DNA from: Duganella sp. BJB476 | GTDB taxonomy: Bacteria; Pseudomonadota; Gammaproteobacteria; Burkholderiales; Burkholderiaceae_D | Reading direction: 5' to 3' | Assembly: GCF_003416895.1 (NCBI RefSeq) | Contig: NZ_QVIO01000001.1 | Span: 1,240,001-1,304,000, forward strand | DNA: 64,000 nucleotides | Shown here: positions 55,093 to 62,987 of the stretch, piece by piece | How the letters are laid out: every line of letters starts with the position of its first letter | Position numbering within the stretch: position 1 is the first letter of the stretch | The notes under the pieces: generated by a model | Seen by the model: only the letters and a program-made list of their open reading frames with translations | Database searches by the model: none | What the model was told of the DNA's origin: nothing | Made by a program: the position numbers and the translations under genes

Positions 55093-57417
55093 ATGCACGC
55101 CACTAAACTGATACCTGCCGGCGCACTCGCGCTGGCGCTGGCCCTTCCTGCCTTTGCCGCGGAGCCCTCCAGTCCTGCCGCTGCCGTCGATGTATTCATC
55201 GGCACCGGCGGCGACGGCCATACCTTCCCCGGCGCGGCGCGGCCGTTCGGCATGATCCAGCTGAGTCCCGACACGCAGGTGCGGCCGTTCCGCCAAAGCT
55301 ATCCCTGGGCCGCCGGCTACCGCTATGAGGACGACAGCATACTGGGCTTCTCGCATACCCACTTCTCCGGCACCGGCCACTCCGACCTGGGTGACCTGCT
55401 GATGATGCCATACAGCGGCGAGACCAAGCTGGAACCGGGATACCCGGAGCGTCCCTTCAGCGGCTACCGCTCGCGCTTCAAGCACCAGGATGAACACGCG
55501 GAGCCGGGCTACTACGCCGTCAAGCTGATGGACAACGAGGTCGATGTCGAACTGACCGCCAGCGAGCGCGTTGGCCTGCACCGCTACCGTTACGCCAAGG
55601 GTGCGGAAGCCAAGGTGATACTGGATCTGCGCAGCAGCATCTACGATTACAAGGCCAAGAACCTGTGGTCGCGCCTGCGCGTGCGCGACAACACGCTCAT
55701 CACCGGCATGCGCGAAACGCGCGGCTGGGCTGCGGGCCGCCAGCTGTACTTCGCCATCGCGTTCTCGCATCCGCTGACGTCGCGCGCCTTGCGCAATATG
55801 GAGGCGGACGTCGAGTACAAGGGCTTCGCCGGTCCGGGCAGCGGTCCTGGCGACAAGGCCATGGTCGAGGGCAAGGCGCTGGTCGGTGCGCTGGACTTCG
55901 GCGTGCCGGCCGACGGCCAGCTGGAAGTGAAGGTGGCCATTTCCGCCGTCAGCGAGGAGGGCGCGATCGCCAATCTGGGTGAGATGCCGGGCTGGGACTT
56001 CGACGCCGAACGCGCCAAGGCTTCCGCTGCGTGGAACGAGGCGCTGGGCGCGGTGGCGATTGAAGCCACGCCCGACATGCGCAAGATGGTCTATACGGCG
56101 CTGTATCACAGCATGCTGGCCCCAAGCCTGTTCATGGACCGCGATGGCCGCTACCGCGGGCCGGACAACGAAGTGCACCAGGCGCAGGGCTTCCGCTTCC
56201 ACTCCACCTTCTCGCTGTGGGACACCTATCGCGCGCTGCATCCTTTGCTGACGCTGATCCAGCCGGAGCAGCGCAATGTGGACTTCGTGCGTTCGCTGAT
56301 CGAATCGCAGAAGGCCAGCCCATACGGTATCCTGCCGGTGTGGCAGTTCCACGGGCTTGAAACCTGGTGCATGATCGGCTATCACGCCGTGCCGGTGATC
56401 GCCGACGCGTACATGAAGGGCTTGAAGGGCTTCGACGCCGAAGAGGCCTTGAAAGCGATGACCAGCAGCGCCGAATACGGCCCCTACGGCGGCCTTCAGC
56501 ACTACATGAAGCTGGGCTACGTACCGATCGACCTGGAACCGGAGGCGGCGTCGAAGACGGTGGAATACGCCTTCGACGACTGGACCATCGCCCGCATGGC
56601 GGAGAAGATGGGCAAGAAGGATATCGCCGCGCGCTACTACAAGCGGGCGCAGAACTATCGTAACTCTTTCGACACCAAGACCGGCTTCCTGCGCGCGAAG
56701 AAGTCCGACGGTACCTTCCGCGAGCCGTTCGATCCGGTGCTGTCCAACTTCGGCAGCGACTACACGGAAGGCAGCGCGTGGCAGTATTCCTGGTATATGC
56801 CGCACGATAACGCTGGCCTGATCAAGATGCTGGGCGGCGACGCCGGCTTGCAGAACAAGATAGACATGATGTTCGACGCCAAGGTGGACGAGAAGGTGTA
56901 CGCCCACATGGAGGATATCTCCGGCCTGATCGGCCACTACGCGCATGGCAACGAGCCTTCGCACCATGTGGCCTACCTGTACAACTACGCCGGCGCGCCG
57001 TGGAAGACGCAGAAGCGGTTGACGCAGGTGGTGGCGTCGCAGTACAACACGACGCCGGCCGGCCTGTCGGGCAATGACGACCTGGGGCAGATGTCGGCCT
57101 GGCTGGCCTTTACGGCGCTGGGTTTCTATCCGGTGGCGCCAGGCAGCAACGAGTACGTGATCGGCCGTCCGTTCCTGGACAAGGCGGTGATGAACCTGCC
57201 GAACGGGAAGGTCTTCACCGTCCGCAGCGTGGGCCTGAGCGCGGAGAACGTGTACGTCGCCGGCGTTACGCTGAACGGCAAGCCGCTGGCGCAAAGCTTC
57301 CTGCGCCATGACCAGATCACTGCCGGCGGCGAGCTGGTATTCACCATGTCCAGCAAGCCGAATGTGGATTGGGGCAAGGGCGGCGCAGCTCGTCCCTACA
57401 CGCAGACACCTTATTGA
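55093..57417 (+). CDS. Exported GH92 alpha-1,2-mannosidase
   Basis: This 774-residue protein begins with a signal peptide (MHATKLIPAGALALALALPA, AxA cleavage near FAA). GH92 motifs are clear: VFIGTGGDGHTFPGAARPFG, ILGFSHTHFSGTGHSDLGDL, FSLWDTYRALHPLLTL, and the C-terminal GNDDLGQMSAWLAFTALGFYPVAPGSNEYV, which includes acidic residues of the catalytic centre. GH92 enzymes are calcium-dependent exo-acting mannosidases that trim mannans and N-glycans. Length is standard. It stands 110 bases after the peptidase gene and ends at an intrinsic terminator. It may scavenge fungal or plant mannose. Confidence 0.93.
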   Translation: MHATKLIPAGALALALALPAFAAEPSSPAAAVDVFIGTGGDGHTFPGAARPFGMIQLSPDTQVRPFRQSYPWAAGYRYEDDSILGFSHTHFSGTGHSDLGDLLMMPYSGETKLEPGYPERPFSGYRSRFKHQDEHAEPGYYAVKLMDNEVDVELTASERVGLHRYRYAKGAEAKVILDLRSSIYDYKAKNLWSRLRVRDNTLITGMRETRGWAAGRQLYFAIAFSHPLTSRALRNMEADVEYKGFAGPGSGPGDKAMVEGKALVGALDFGVPADGQLEVKVAISAVSEEGAIANLGEMPGWDFDAERAKASAAWNEALGAVAIEATPDMRKMVYTALYHSMLAPSLFMDRDGRYRGPDNEVHQAQGFRFHSTFSLWDTYRALHPLLTLIQPEQRNVDFVRSLIESQKASPYGILPVWQFHGLETWCMIGYHAVPVIADAYMKGLKGFDAEEALKAMTSSAEYGPYGGLQHYMKLGYVPIDLEPEAASKTVEYAFDDWTIARMAEKMGKKDIAARYYKRAQNYRNSFDTKTGFLRAKKSDGTFREPFDPVLSNFGSDYTEGSAWQYSWYMPHDNAGLIKMLGGDAGLQNKIDMMFDAKVDEKVYAHMEDISGLIGHYAHGNEPSHHVAYLYNYAGAPWKTQKRLTQVVASQYNTTPAGLSGNDDLGQMSAWLAFTALGFYPVAPGSNEYVIGRPFLDKAVMNLPNGKVFTVRSVGLSAENVYVAGVTLNGKPLAQSFLRHDQITAGGELVFTMSSKPNVDWGKGGAARPYTQTPY

Positions 57418-57429
57418 GTGGTTTTAGCC

Positions 57430-57462
57430 CGGCAAGTGCACATTGCACTTGCCGCTTTTTTT
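57430..57462 (+). terminator. Intrinsic terminator after the GH92 gene
   Basis: CGGCAAGTGCA-CAT-TGCACTTGCCG forms a perfect 11-base stem with a 3-base loop. It is followed directly by C and seven T residues. This is the clearest factor-independent terminator in the window and separates the mannosidase from the gluconate genes. Confidence 0.92.
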
Positions 57463-57471
57463 AATCTGAAT

Positions 57472-57485
57472 TGATAGCGCTATCA
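57472..57485. promoter_or_regulatory. LacI/GntR-type operator candidate 1
   Basis: TGATAGCGCTATCA is a perfect 14-base palindrome with the CG centre typical of LacI-family operators. It lies 116 bases before gntK and about 100 bases from a second similar palindrome, a spacing that would allow looping. The regulator gene is not in the window. Confidence 0.6.
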
Positions 57486-57509
57486 TATCAGCGTTCACAT
57501 AACGCCACA

Positions 57510-57528
57510 CATGCTGCGTCGCAGCATG
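57510..57528. repeat. Hairpin between the two gntK operators
   Basis: CATGCTGC-GTC-GCAGCATG is a perfect inverted repeat with 8-base arms between the two operator palindromes. It could be a further protein site or an RNA hairpin. No function assigned. Confidence 0.35.
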
Positions 57529-57572
57529 GAATATTCTTTACAACGCCTCATGAATCGCTAAACTACACAACA

Positions 57573-57586
57573 TGTTAGCGCTAACA
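57573..57586. promoter_or_regulatory. LacI/GntR-type operator candidate 2 (proximal to gntK)
   Basis: TGTTAGCGCTAACA is a perfect palindrome 14 bases before the gntK start. It closely resembles GntR (LacI family) sites such as TGTTACCGGTAACA. A weak promoter (TTTACA at 57537, TAAACT at 57559) lies just upstream, so a bound repressor would block early transcription. Strong candidate for gluconate-responsive control. Confidence 0.65.
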
Positions 57587-57600
57587 ACGAAGAGGCGAGT

Positions 57601-58107
57601 ATGAACAGTAGTGCAGTGAGTCGGTGGGTTGTCATGGGTGTCAGCGGCTGTGGGAAGAGCGAAATCGGCTCGCGCCTGGCCGCCGAACTTGGCCTGCCAT
57701 TCCTTGAGGGGGATAGTTTTCACCCAGCGGAAAACGTCGCCAAGATGTCGGCCGGCATACCACTCAATGACGACGACCGCGCCGGCTGGCTGTTGACGCT
57801 ACAAGGCAAAATCCGTGAAGCGGCACAGCGGGGCGAGGGGCTGGTGTTGTCCTGTTCGTCGCTCAAGCGCCGCTACCGCGACTTGCTGCGCCAGGCGGAC
57901 CCGGACCTGCGCTTTGCCCACCTGAGCGGCGAACGCGCCGTCATCGAAGGCCGCATGCAAGCGCGCACTGGCCATTACATGCCGCCCAGTCTGCTCGACA
58001 GCCAGTTGCGCGACCTTGAACCATTGCAGGCCGATGAAGCCGGCCTGCGTCTGGACCTGACCTTGCCGCCACAGCAGCTGGTCAGTCTTATTTTGCAGCA
58101 CCCATAG
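57601..58107 (+). CDS. gntK: Gluconokinase
   Basis: This 168-residue kinase phosphorylates D-gluconate to 6-phosphogluconate. The P-loop GVSGCGKS is at 13-20. FLEGDSFHPAENVAKMSAGIPLNDDDRAGWL and LVLSCSSLKRRYRDLLR are classic GntK motifs, and GHYMPPSLLDSQLRDLEPL ends the catalytic part. Length is standard. GAAGAGGCGAG precedes the ATG. It leads an operon with an MFS transporter (42 bases on) and a porin, giving outer-membrane entry, inner-membrane uptake and phosphorylation. Confidence 0.95.
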   Translation: MNSSAVSRWVVMGVSGCGKSEIGSRLAAELGLPFLEGDSFHPAENVAKMSAGIPLNDDDRAGWLLTLQGKIREAAQRGEGLVLSCSSLKRRYRDLLRQADPDLRFAHLSGERAVIEGRMQARTGHYMPPSLLDSQLRDLEPLQADEAGLRLDLTLPPQQLVSLILQHP

Positions 58108-58149
58108 CCGCAGCAATAGCGGGCAATCCATAACTCATCTGGAGATACC

Positions 58150-59445
58150 ATGAAAACAACAATGACCACAAAGATTCCCAAACGACGCTGGGGCATAGGC
58201 GCGCTGCTGGGCGTCGGCGTACTGATCAACTACATCGACCGTATCGGCCTGTCCGTGGCCGCGCCGCAGATCAAGGAACTGTTCAACCTGACGCCGGTCG
58301 AACTGGGCCTGCTGTTCAGCGCCTTCGCCTGGTCCTACTCGCTGCTGCAAATTCCGGTCGGCATGGTGATGGACCGCTTCGGCCCGACCCGTGTCGGCCG
58401 CTGGGGCGCTTTCCTGTGGGGCCTGGCAGCGACCATTACCGCGTTTTCCAGCGGCTTTGCCGGCATCTTCGCCGCCCGTATCCTGCTGGGCATTGCCGAG
58501 GCGCCAGCGTTCCCGGTCAGCGCCAAGGCTACCGGCTACTGGTTCCCGCGCCATGAACGCGGCATGGCTACGGCGATCTTCGACGCTGCCGCCAAGTTCT
58601 CCAACGTGATCGGCGTGCCGCTGCTGGCGCTGACCATCGTTACCTTCGGCTGGCGTTGGGGTTTCGGCCTGACCGCTGTGCTCAGCTTCAGCTACTTCAT
58701 TGCGTTCTATGTGCTGTACCGCGATCCCAGCGCCGATCCCAAGTTGAGCAAGGAAGAGCTGCGCTACATCCAGGAAGGCGGCGCTTCGCCGGAAGGCCCG
58801 TCCGAAGCCGGCGCGCTGAACATGCTGGGCTATCTGCTGACCAAATCCAAGATCTGGGGCCTGACCATCGGCTTCGCGGCATATGGCTACTCGTTCTACC
58901 TGTTCCTGACCTGGTTGCCTGGCTACCTGGTGCAGACCATGCACATGAGTATTCTGAAGTCGGCAGGTTTCGCCGCCATCCCATGGCTGGTGGCGACGGT
59001 GGCTGACTTGTTCGTCGGCGGTTGGCTGATCGATCACCTGATCTCGCGCGGCAAGGACGAATCGCTGGTGCGCAAAGGCGTGCTGGTATGCGGCATGGTG
59101 CTGGGCCTGGCTGTGTTTGGCGCCACGCAGACCACCGACCCGGTCTGGGCCATCTTCTGGATCTCGATCGCGCTGGGTGGCCTGGCTTCGGCAGCGCCTG
59201 TGGGCTGGTCCTTGCCTTCGCTGATCGCACCCAAGGGCGGTGCCGGCACCATCGGCGGCATCATGAACTTCGCCAACAACCTGATGGGCGCGGCGGCACC
59301 TATCGTCACCGGCATGATCGTCGGCGCGACCAACTCCTTCACCAATGCGTTCATGGTTGCCGGCGTCATTTTGTTGATTGGTATCGTCTCGTTTGTATTC
59401 GTACTCGGCAAGATCGAAGCGATTCCCGATCCCGTACGCGCTTAA
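58150..59445 (+). CDS. ACS-family MFS transporter (likely gluconate/hexonate)
   Basis: This 431-residue transporter has 12 helices, with GVGVLINYIDRIGLSVAAPQIKELFNLTPVELGLLFSAFAWSYSLLQIPVG at the start, typical of the glucarate/galactonate symporter subfamily. MVMDRFGPTRVGRWGAFLWG is the loop 2-3 motif. GGAGATACC precedes the ATG. Operon position between gluconokinase and a porin suggests gluconate or a related aldonate as substrate; the substrate is inference. Confidence 0.9.
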   Translation: MKTTMTTKIPKRRWGIGALLGVGVLINYIDRIGLSVAAPQIKELFNLTPVELGLLFSAFAWSYSLLQIPVGMVMDRFGPTRVGRWGAFLWGLAATITAFSSGFAGIFAARILLGIAEAPAFPVSAKATGYWFPRHERGMATAIFDAAAKFSNVIGVPLLALTIVTFGWRWGFGLTAVLSFSYFIAFYVLYRDPSADPKLSKEELRYIQEGGASPEGPSEAGALNMLGYLLTKSKIWGLTIGFAAYGYSFYLFLTWLPGYLVQTMHMSILKSAGFAAIPWLVATVADLFVGGWLIDHLISRGKDESLVRKGVLVCGMVLGLAVFGATQTTDPVWAIFWISIALGGLASAAPVGWSLPSLIAPKGGAGTIGGIMNFANNLMGAAAPIVTGMIVGATNSFTNAFMVAGVILLIGIVSFVFVLGKIEAIPDPVRA

Positions 59446-59461
59446 ATCCCTGGAGATAAAA

Positions 59462-60526
59462 ATGAAAAAAAGCATATATGCGCTGGGTGCGCTCGTCCTT
59501 ACCACTTGCAACGGCGCCGCTTTCGCGCAAAGTAACGTGACTTTCTACGGTGTGATGGACATGGGTATTTCCCAGGACCGCGGCGGCATCGCCGGCACCT
59601 CGACCCGCGCCACCAGCGGCATGGCGACCCAAAGCCGTTGGGGCTTCCGTGGCAGCGAGGACCTGGGCGGCGGCGCGACGGCCTTCTTTGTGATTGAGGG
59701 CGGCATTCACGCCGACAACGGCAGCTCCACCCAGAACAACACGCTGTTCGGACGCACCAGTATCGTCGGCCTGGGCAGCAAGTTTGGCGCCGTCTCTATC
59801 GGTTTGCAGGATACGCCTCTGTTCACCACGCTCAATACGATCGTCGATCCGCTGCGTAACGGCGTCGCGCGCTCTAACAATCTGATGGCGTCGACGGGTT
59901 TCCGCGCCGGTAACTCGGTGTTGTACCGTACGCCGACCATCAACGGTTTCAGCGCCGACGCCATGTATGTGGCAGGCGAAGTGGCGGGCGATCAGAGCGC
60001 CAGCCGGGCACTGGGCGGCTCATTCGGCTACAGCAACGGACCGTTGAATGTGCGCCTGGCCTACCACAACAAGAACAACGACACGGCGACGCTGAAAAAT
60101 ACCGGCACGGCCCGCAATACGCTGCTGGGGGCAAACTACGATTTCGGCCCGGCCAAGGCCTGGTTCGGCTATGGCATCGACCAGGGGCTGAACAGCGCGC
60201 CGCTCAATAGTTCGATTATCAATTTCGAGGGGCCTGCGCCGGTCGCGTCGACGGATAGTACGGATCTTCTGCTTGGCGTGTCGGCGCCGTTTGGTTTCAG
60301 CACCGTTGTTGCGACCTACATCCGCAAGAATGACCGCACGATACGGAACCAGGATGCGCAGCAGTATGCGTTGGCCTATATGTACGCGTTCTCCCGCCGC
60401 ACCGACATCTACACGTCGTACGCGGTGATACGCAACCATAACGGCGGCGGTTACACGGAGGGTAACAGCGAGGAACCGGGCATCGGCAATCGTCAGCTCA
60501 CCGTCGGCTTGCGTCACCGCTTCTAA
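59462..60526 (+). CDS. Gram-negative general porin (Burkholderiales OmpC-like type)
   Basis: Start at 59462 (MKKSIYALGALVLTTCNGAA), with GGAGATAAAA upstream; 354 residues. The signal peptide ends at AFAQ and the mature protein begins SNVTFYGVMDMGISQDRGG, the usual opening of betaproteobacterial porins. SRWGFRGSEDLGGGATAFFVIEGG, LFGRTSIVGLGSKFGAVSIGLQDTP and a C-terminal aromatic end (GLRHRF, Phe last) are typical of 16-strand trimeric porins. It is the third gene of the gluconate operon, 16 bases after the transporter. Confidence 0.95.
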   Translation: MKKSIYALGALVLTTCNGAAFAQSNVTFYGVMDMGISQDRGGIAGTSTRATSGMATQSRWGFRGSEDLGGGATAFFVIEGGIHADNGSSTQNNTLFGRTSIVGLGSKFGAVSIGLQDTPLFTTLNTIVDPLRNGVARSNNLMASTGFRAGNSVLYRTPTINGFSADAMYVAGEVAGDQSASRALGGSFGYSNGPLNVRLAYHNKNNDTATLKNTGTARNTLLGANYDFGPAKAWFGYGIDQGLNSAPLNSSIINFEGPAPVASTDSTDLLLGVSAPFGFSTVVATYIRKNDRTIRNQDAQQYALAYMYAFSRRTDIYTSYAVIRNHNGGGYTEGNSEEPGIGNRQLTVGLRHRF

Positions 60527-60529
60527 GCG

Positions 60530-60880
60530 TTACAGCAAGTCGATGCCGAATCGACGCACCAGCAGCGCAAACAGTCCGAAGCAGACGATCGTGATGGCGA
60601 TGCACGCCAGCAGGGTCGGCCAGAAGCCGATCCGTGGCAGCAGCGCCGGAAACGCCAGGAACATCGGCAGCGTGGGCACCACGTACCAGAAGGTGTACCA
60701 CGCGTGATTGGCGATCTTCTGCTCGGGCTGTTTTTCAACGTACAGCCAGATCAGCGCAAGCAGCGTGACCAGCGGCAGCGCCGCGACCAGGCCGCCGATG
60801 CGGTCGCTGCGCTTGGCGAACTCGGAGACGCCGACGACGACCAGGGAGGTTAATAGGTATTTGATGATCAGCCAGGCCAT
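60530..60880 (-). CDS. DUF3147-family small membrane protein
   Basis: This 116-residue protein has four predicted transmembrane helices (KYLLTSLVVVGVSEFA, GLVAALPLVTLLALIWLYVE, WYVVPTLPMFLAFPALLP, LLACIAITIVCFGLFALLV). The SDRIGGLVAALPLVTLLALIWLY and HAWYTFWYVVPTLPMFLAFP segments match my recollection of DUF3147. Function unknown. It follows the small exported protein by 21 bases and ends 3 bases from the convergent porin stop. Confidence 0.8.
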   Translation of the reverse strand: MAWLIIKYLLTSLVVVGVSEFAKRSDRIGGLVAALPLVTLLALIWLYVEKQPEQKIANHAWYTFWYVVPTLPMFLAFPALLPRIGFWPTLLACIAITIVCFGLFALLVRRFGIDLL

Positions 60881-60901
60881 GCGGCTTCCTGTAAACGGGG
60901 A

Positions 60902-61264
60902 TTAAAATCGATAACAATGGGCTTGCTGGCTGTCGCTACGCAGCGATGGCATCACCAGCAGAGTGGATGTCTCCTGCTGGCATTCTATCAAAGCTCTTCT
61001 GGATGCTTCGATGCCTGTTTCGATGAAGTCTTTTTTCGCGGCGCCCGCAATCGCCAGGGATAACGGCGTATTGCGGGAGTACGAGGTCGCGGTGGTTGGT
61101 GCCGCTTCAAGGCCGGCTTGTTGCAGGCCTTTGGCAAAGGTTAGCCGGACCAGCAGTCCGCCGGGGGAATTCAGCGCGACCCGGCTGGGTGTTTTTCCTT
61201 CCGAATCCGCGGCATGCGTCGTGACGCAGACAAGGCAAGCGAGAAGCAGTGCCAGCTTATTCAT
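60902..61264 (-). CDS. Small exported protein of unknown function
   Basis: This 120-residue protein has a signal peptide (MNKLALLLACLVCVTTHAAD). The mature part has two Cys residues (ECQQET and AHCYRF) that could form a disulfide, and a segment LLVRLTFAKGLQQAGLEAA without known domain. Its start overlaps the upstream VOC gene by 8 bases. Unrecognised family. Confidence 0.6.
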   Translation of the reverse strand: MNKLALLLACLVCVTTHAADSEGKTPSRVALNSPGGLLVRLTFAKGLQQAGLEAAPTTATSYSRNTPLSLAIAGAAKKDFIETGIEASRRALIECQQETSTLLVMPSLRSDSQQAHCYRF

Positions 61265-61628
61265 TGCCGTCCGTGGCGACGAAGGTCAGCCGGTTGCCGG
61301 ATGGGTCTGTGATCGACATCTCGCGACTGCCCCAAGGCATGTCCCCGATGCCGGGGCGGGCGTATTTGAATTGTTTGGCGATCAGCTCGGCGTGGAACTC
61401 GTCCAGTCCGACAGTGGCGATGCGGATCGCGCCGCCAGGATTGCAATCGCCGAAATGCTCGGTCAGGTGCAGGATGCAGTCGCCCTTGGATACCTGCATG
61501 TACAACGGAGAGACCGGCTCAAAGCGGTGCTCCCAGTCGACTTTGAAGCCGAGGAAGTCGACATAGAATTCGCGCGTTTGCGCTTCATTGCAGCTCCGCA
61601 GGACGGGCGTGACGTGGCTCAGGTTCAT
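61257..61628 (-). CDS. VOC-family protein (glyoxalase/bleomycin-resistance-like)
   Basis: This 123-residue protein is a two-module VOC fold: LSHVTPVLRSCNEAQTREFYVDFLGFKVDWEHRF in the first beta-alpha-beta unit and ELIAKQFKYARPGIGDMPWGSREMSITDPSGNRLTF in the second. The ITDPSGN pattern and His/Glu positions (HLTEHFGD) are typical. Members include glyoxalase I, bleomycin-binding and antibiotic-resistance proteins; which one cannot be said. Starts 2 bases after the preceding VOC gene. Confidence 0.85.
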   Translation of the reverse strand: MNLSHVTPVLRSCNEAQTREFYVDFLGFKVDWEHRFEPVSPLYMQVSKGDCILHLTEHFGDCNPGGAIRIATVGLDEFHAELIAKQFKYARPGIGDMPWGSREMSITDPSGNRLTFVATDGNE

Positions 61629-61630
61629 GG

Positions 61631-62002
61631 TTACAGGTGTTGGTCGATCAGGACCGGATTGCCGTCCGGGTCGGTGAGGATGATGCTGGCGGGGCCGGTG
61701 GTGCTCTCATCGGCCTCGGTGACGAGTCCGACGCCCTGCGCCTTCAGCTGGCGCTGGATCTCGCGCACGTCGGTGAAGCCGTCCAGCGCTTGGGCGTTCT
61801 GGTCCCAGCCCGGATTGAAGGTCAGCATATTCTTTTCGAACATGCCCTGGAACAGGCCGATGATATGGTCGCCGTACTTCAGGATCAGCCAGTTCTGCGC
61901 GGCATTGCCGCCGAATTGCTTGAAGCCCAGTTTTTCGTAAAAAGCCCGCGAGGCGGCCAGGTCCTTGACCGCCAGGCTGATGGAAAATGCGCCGAGTTGC
62001 AT
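61631..62002 (-). CDS. VOC-family protein
   Basis: Start at 62002 ([20 protein letters not shown]), with GGAGA eight bases upstream; 123 residues. A longer upstream frame lies over the polyphosphate kinase gene and is rejected. [26 protein letters not shown] and [17 protein letters not shown] are the VOC landmarks. Adjacent to a second VOC gene, but the two differ in sequence, so this is not a recent tandem copy. Confidence 0.87.
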   Translation of the reverse strand: MQLGAFSISLAVKDLAASRAFYEKLGFKQFGGNAAQNWLILKYGDHIIGLFQGMFEKNMLTFNPGWDQNAQALDGFTDVREIQRQLKAQGVGLVTEADESTTGPASIILTDPDGNPVLIDQHL

Positions 62003-62052
62003 GTCGATCTCCTCACATGGACAATCAAGCAACTCTAGCACACAGGGGCCAC

Positions 62053-62973
62053 TCAGTACACTTCCGGCACAATGATTTCGAGTGGAACCGGGCGGCGCAC
62101 ATAGTCGTCGTGGTATTCGCGTTCCGGCAGCTGGATCGCCGGATGCTCGACTTCCACGTACGGCATCTGTTGCAGCAGATGATGGATGCAGTTCAGGCGC
62201 GCCTTCTTCTTGTCCACGCCTTGCACCACCCACCACGGCGCTTCCGGGATGTGGGTGCGCTCCAGCATGATCTCCTTGGCCTTGGTGTATTCCTCCCAGC
62301 GGCGACGCGATTCCAGGTCCATCGGGCTCAGTTTCCACTGCTTGAGCGGATCGTGGATGCGGCCCAGGAAGCGCGCGTTCTGCTCCTCGTCCGAAATCGA
62401 GAACCAGTACTTGATCAACTGGATGCCCGAGCGCGCCAGCATGCGCTCGAACTCCGGCACGGTCTGGAAGAACTCTTCGTATTGATCGTCGGTGCAGAAG
62501 CCCATCACGCGTTCGACGCCGGCGCGGTTATACCAGCTGCGGTCGAACAGCACAATCTCACCGGCGGCCGGCAGGTGCGAGGCGTAGCGCTGGAAGTACC
62601 ACTGCGTGCGTTCGCGGTTGTTCGGCGCTGGCAGCGCGGCCACCCGGCACACGCGCGGATTCAGGCGCTGCACGATGCGCTTGATAACGCCGCCTTTGCC
62701 GGCGGCGTCGCGGCCTTCAAACAGGATCACGACCTTGTGGCCGGTGTGGACCACCCAGTCCTGCAGTTTGACCAGCTCCGCTTGCAGGCGGAACAGCTCG
62801 CGGAAGTACTGGCGACGGGCTTCCTTGGCTTCTTCGCTACGTTCGCTCACCATCACTTCGCGGGTGACGGGATCGATCTCGCGGTCTTCCAGTTCCATCT
62901 CCAGCTCTTCGTCATAGCTGTCGGTCAGCTCGCGCTGGACGCGTTCCATCAAATCGGTTTCATTCAGTCGCAT
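62053..62973 (-). CDS. ppk2: Polyphosphate kinase 2
   Basis: Start at 62973 ([20 protein letters not shown]), with AAGGA seven bases upstream; 306 residues. Walker A is GRDAAGKGG (87-95) and Walker B lies in [20 protein letters not shown] (Asp144). The [16 protein letters not shown] and [28 protein letters not shown] segments match PPK2 class I, which transfers phosphate between polyphosphate and nucleotides (usually GDP/ADP). It is 14 bases downstream of a PiT phosphate transporter, suggesting joint control of phosphate uptake and storage. Confidence 0.95.
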   Translation of the reverse strand: MRLNETDLMERVQRELTDSYDEELEMELEDREIDPVTREVMVSERSEEAKEARRQYFRELFRLQAELVKLQDWVVHTGHKVVILFEGRDAAGKGGVIKRIVQRLNPRVCRVAALPAPNNRERTQWYFQRYASHLPAAGEIVLFDRSWYNRAGVERVMGFCTDDQYEEFFQTVPEFERMLARSGIQLIKYWFSISDEEQNARFLGRIHDPLKQWKLSPMDLESRRRWEEYTKAKEIMLERTHIPEAPWWVVQGVDKKKARLNCIHHLLQQMPYVEVEHPAIQLPEREYHDDYVRRPVPLEIIVPEVY

Positions 62974-62987
62974 GGTAAATCCTTGGC

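Noticed and set aside
57510..57528. Riboswitch in the gntK leader
   Set aside because: Only a simple hairpin is visible and no known riboswitch core sequence was recognised.
61631..62338. Longer form of the VOC protein starting at 62338
   Set aside because: The extra 112 residues lie antisense-free but overlap ppk2 in another frame and have no homology; ATG 62002 has a good ribosome site.
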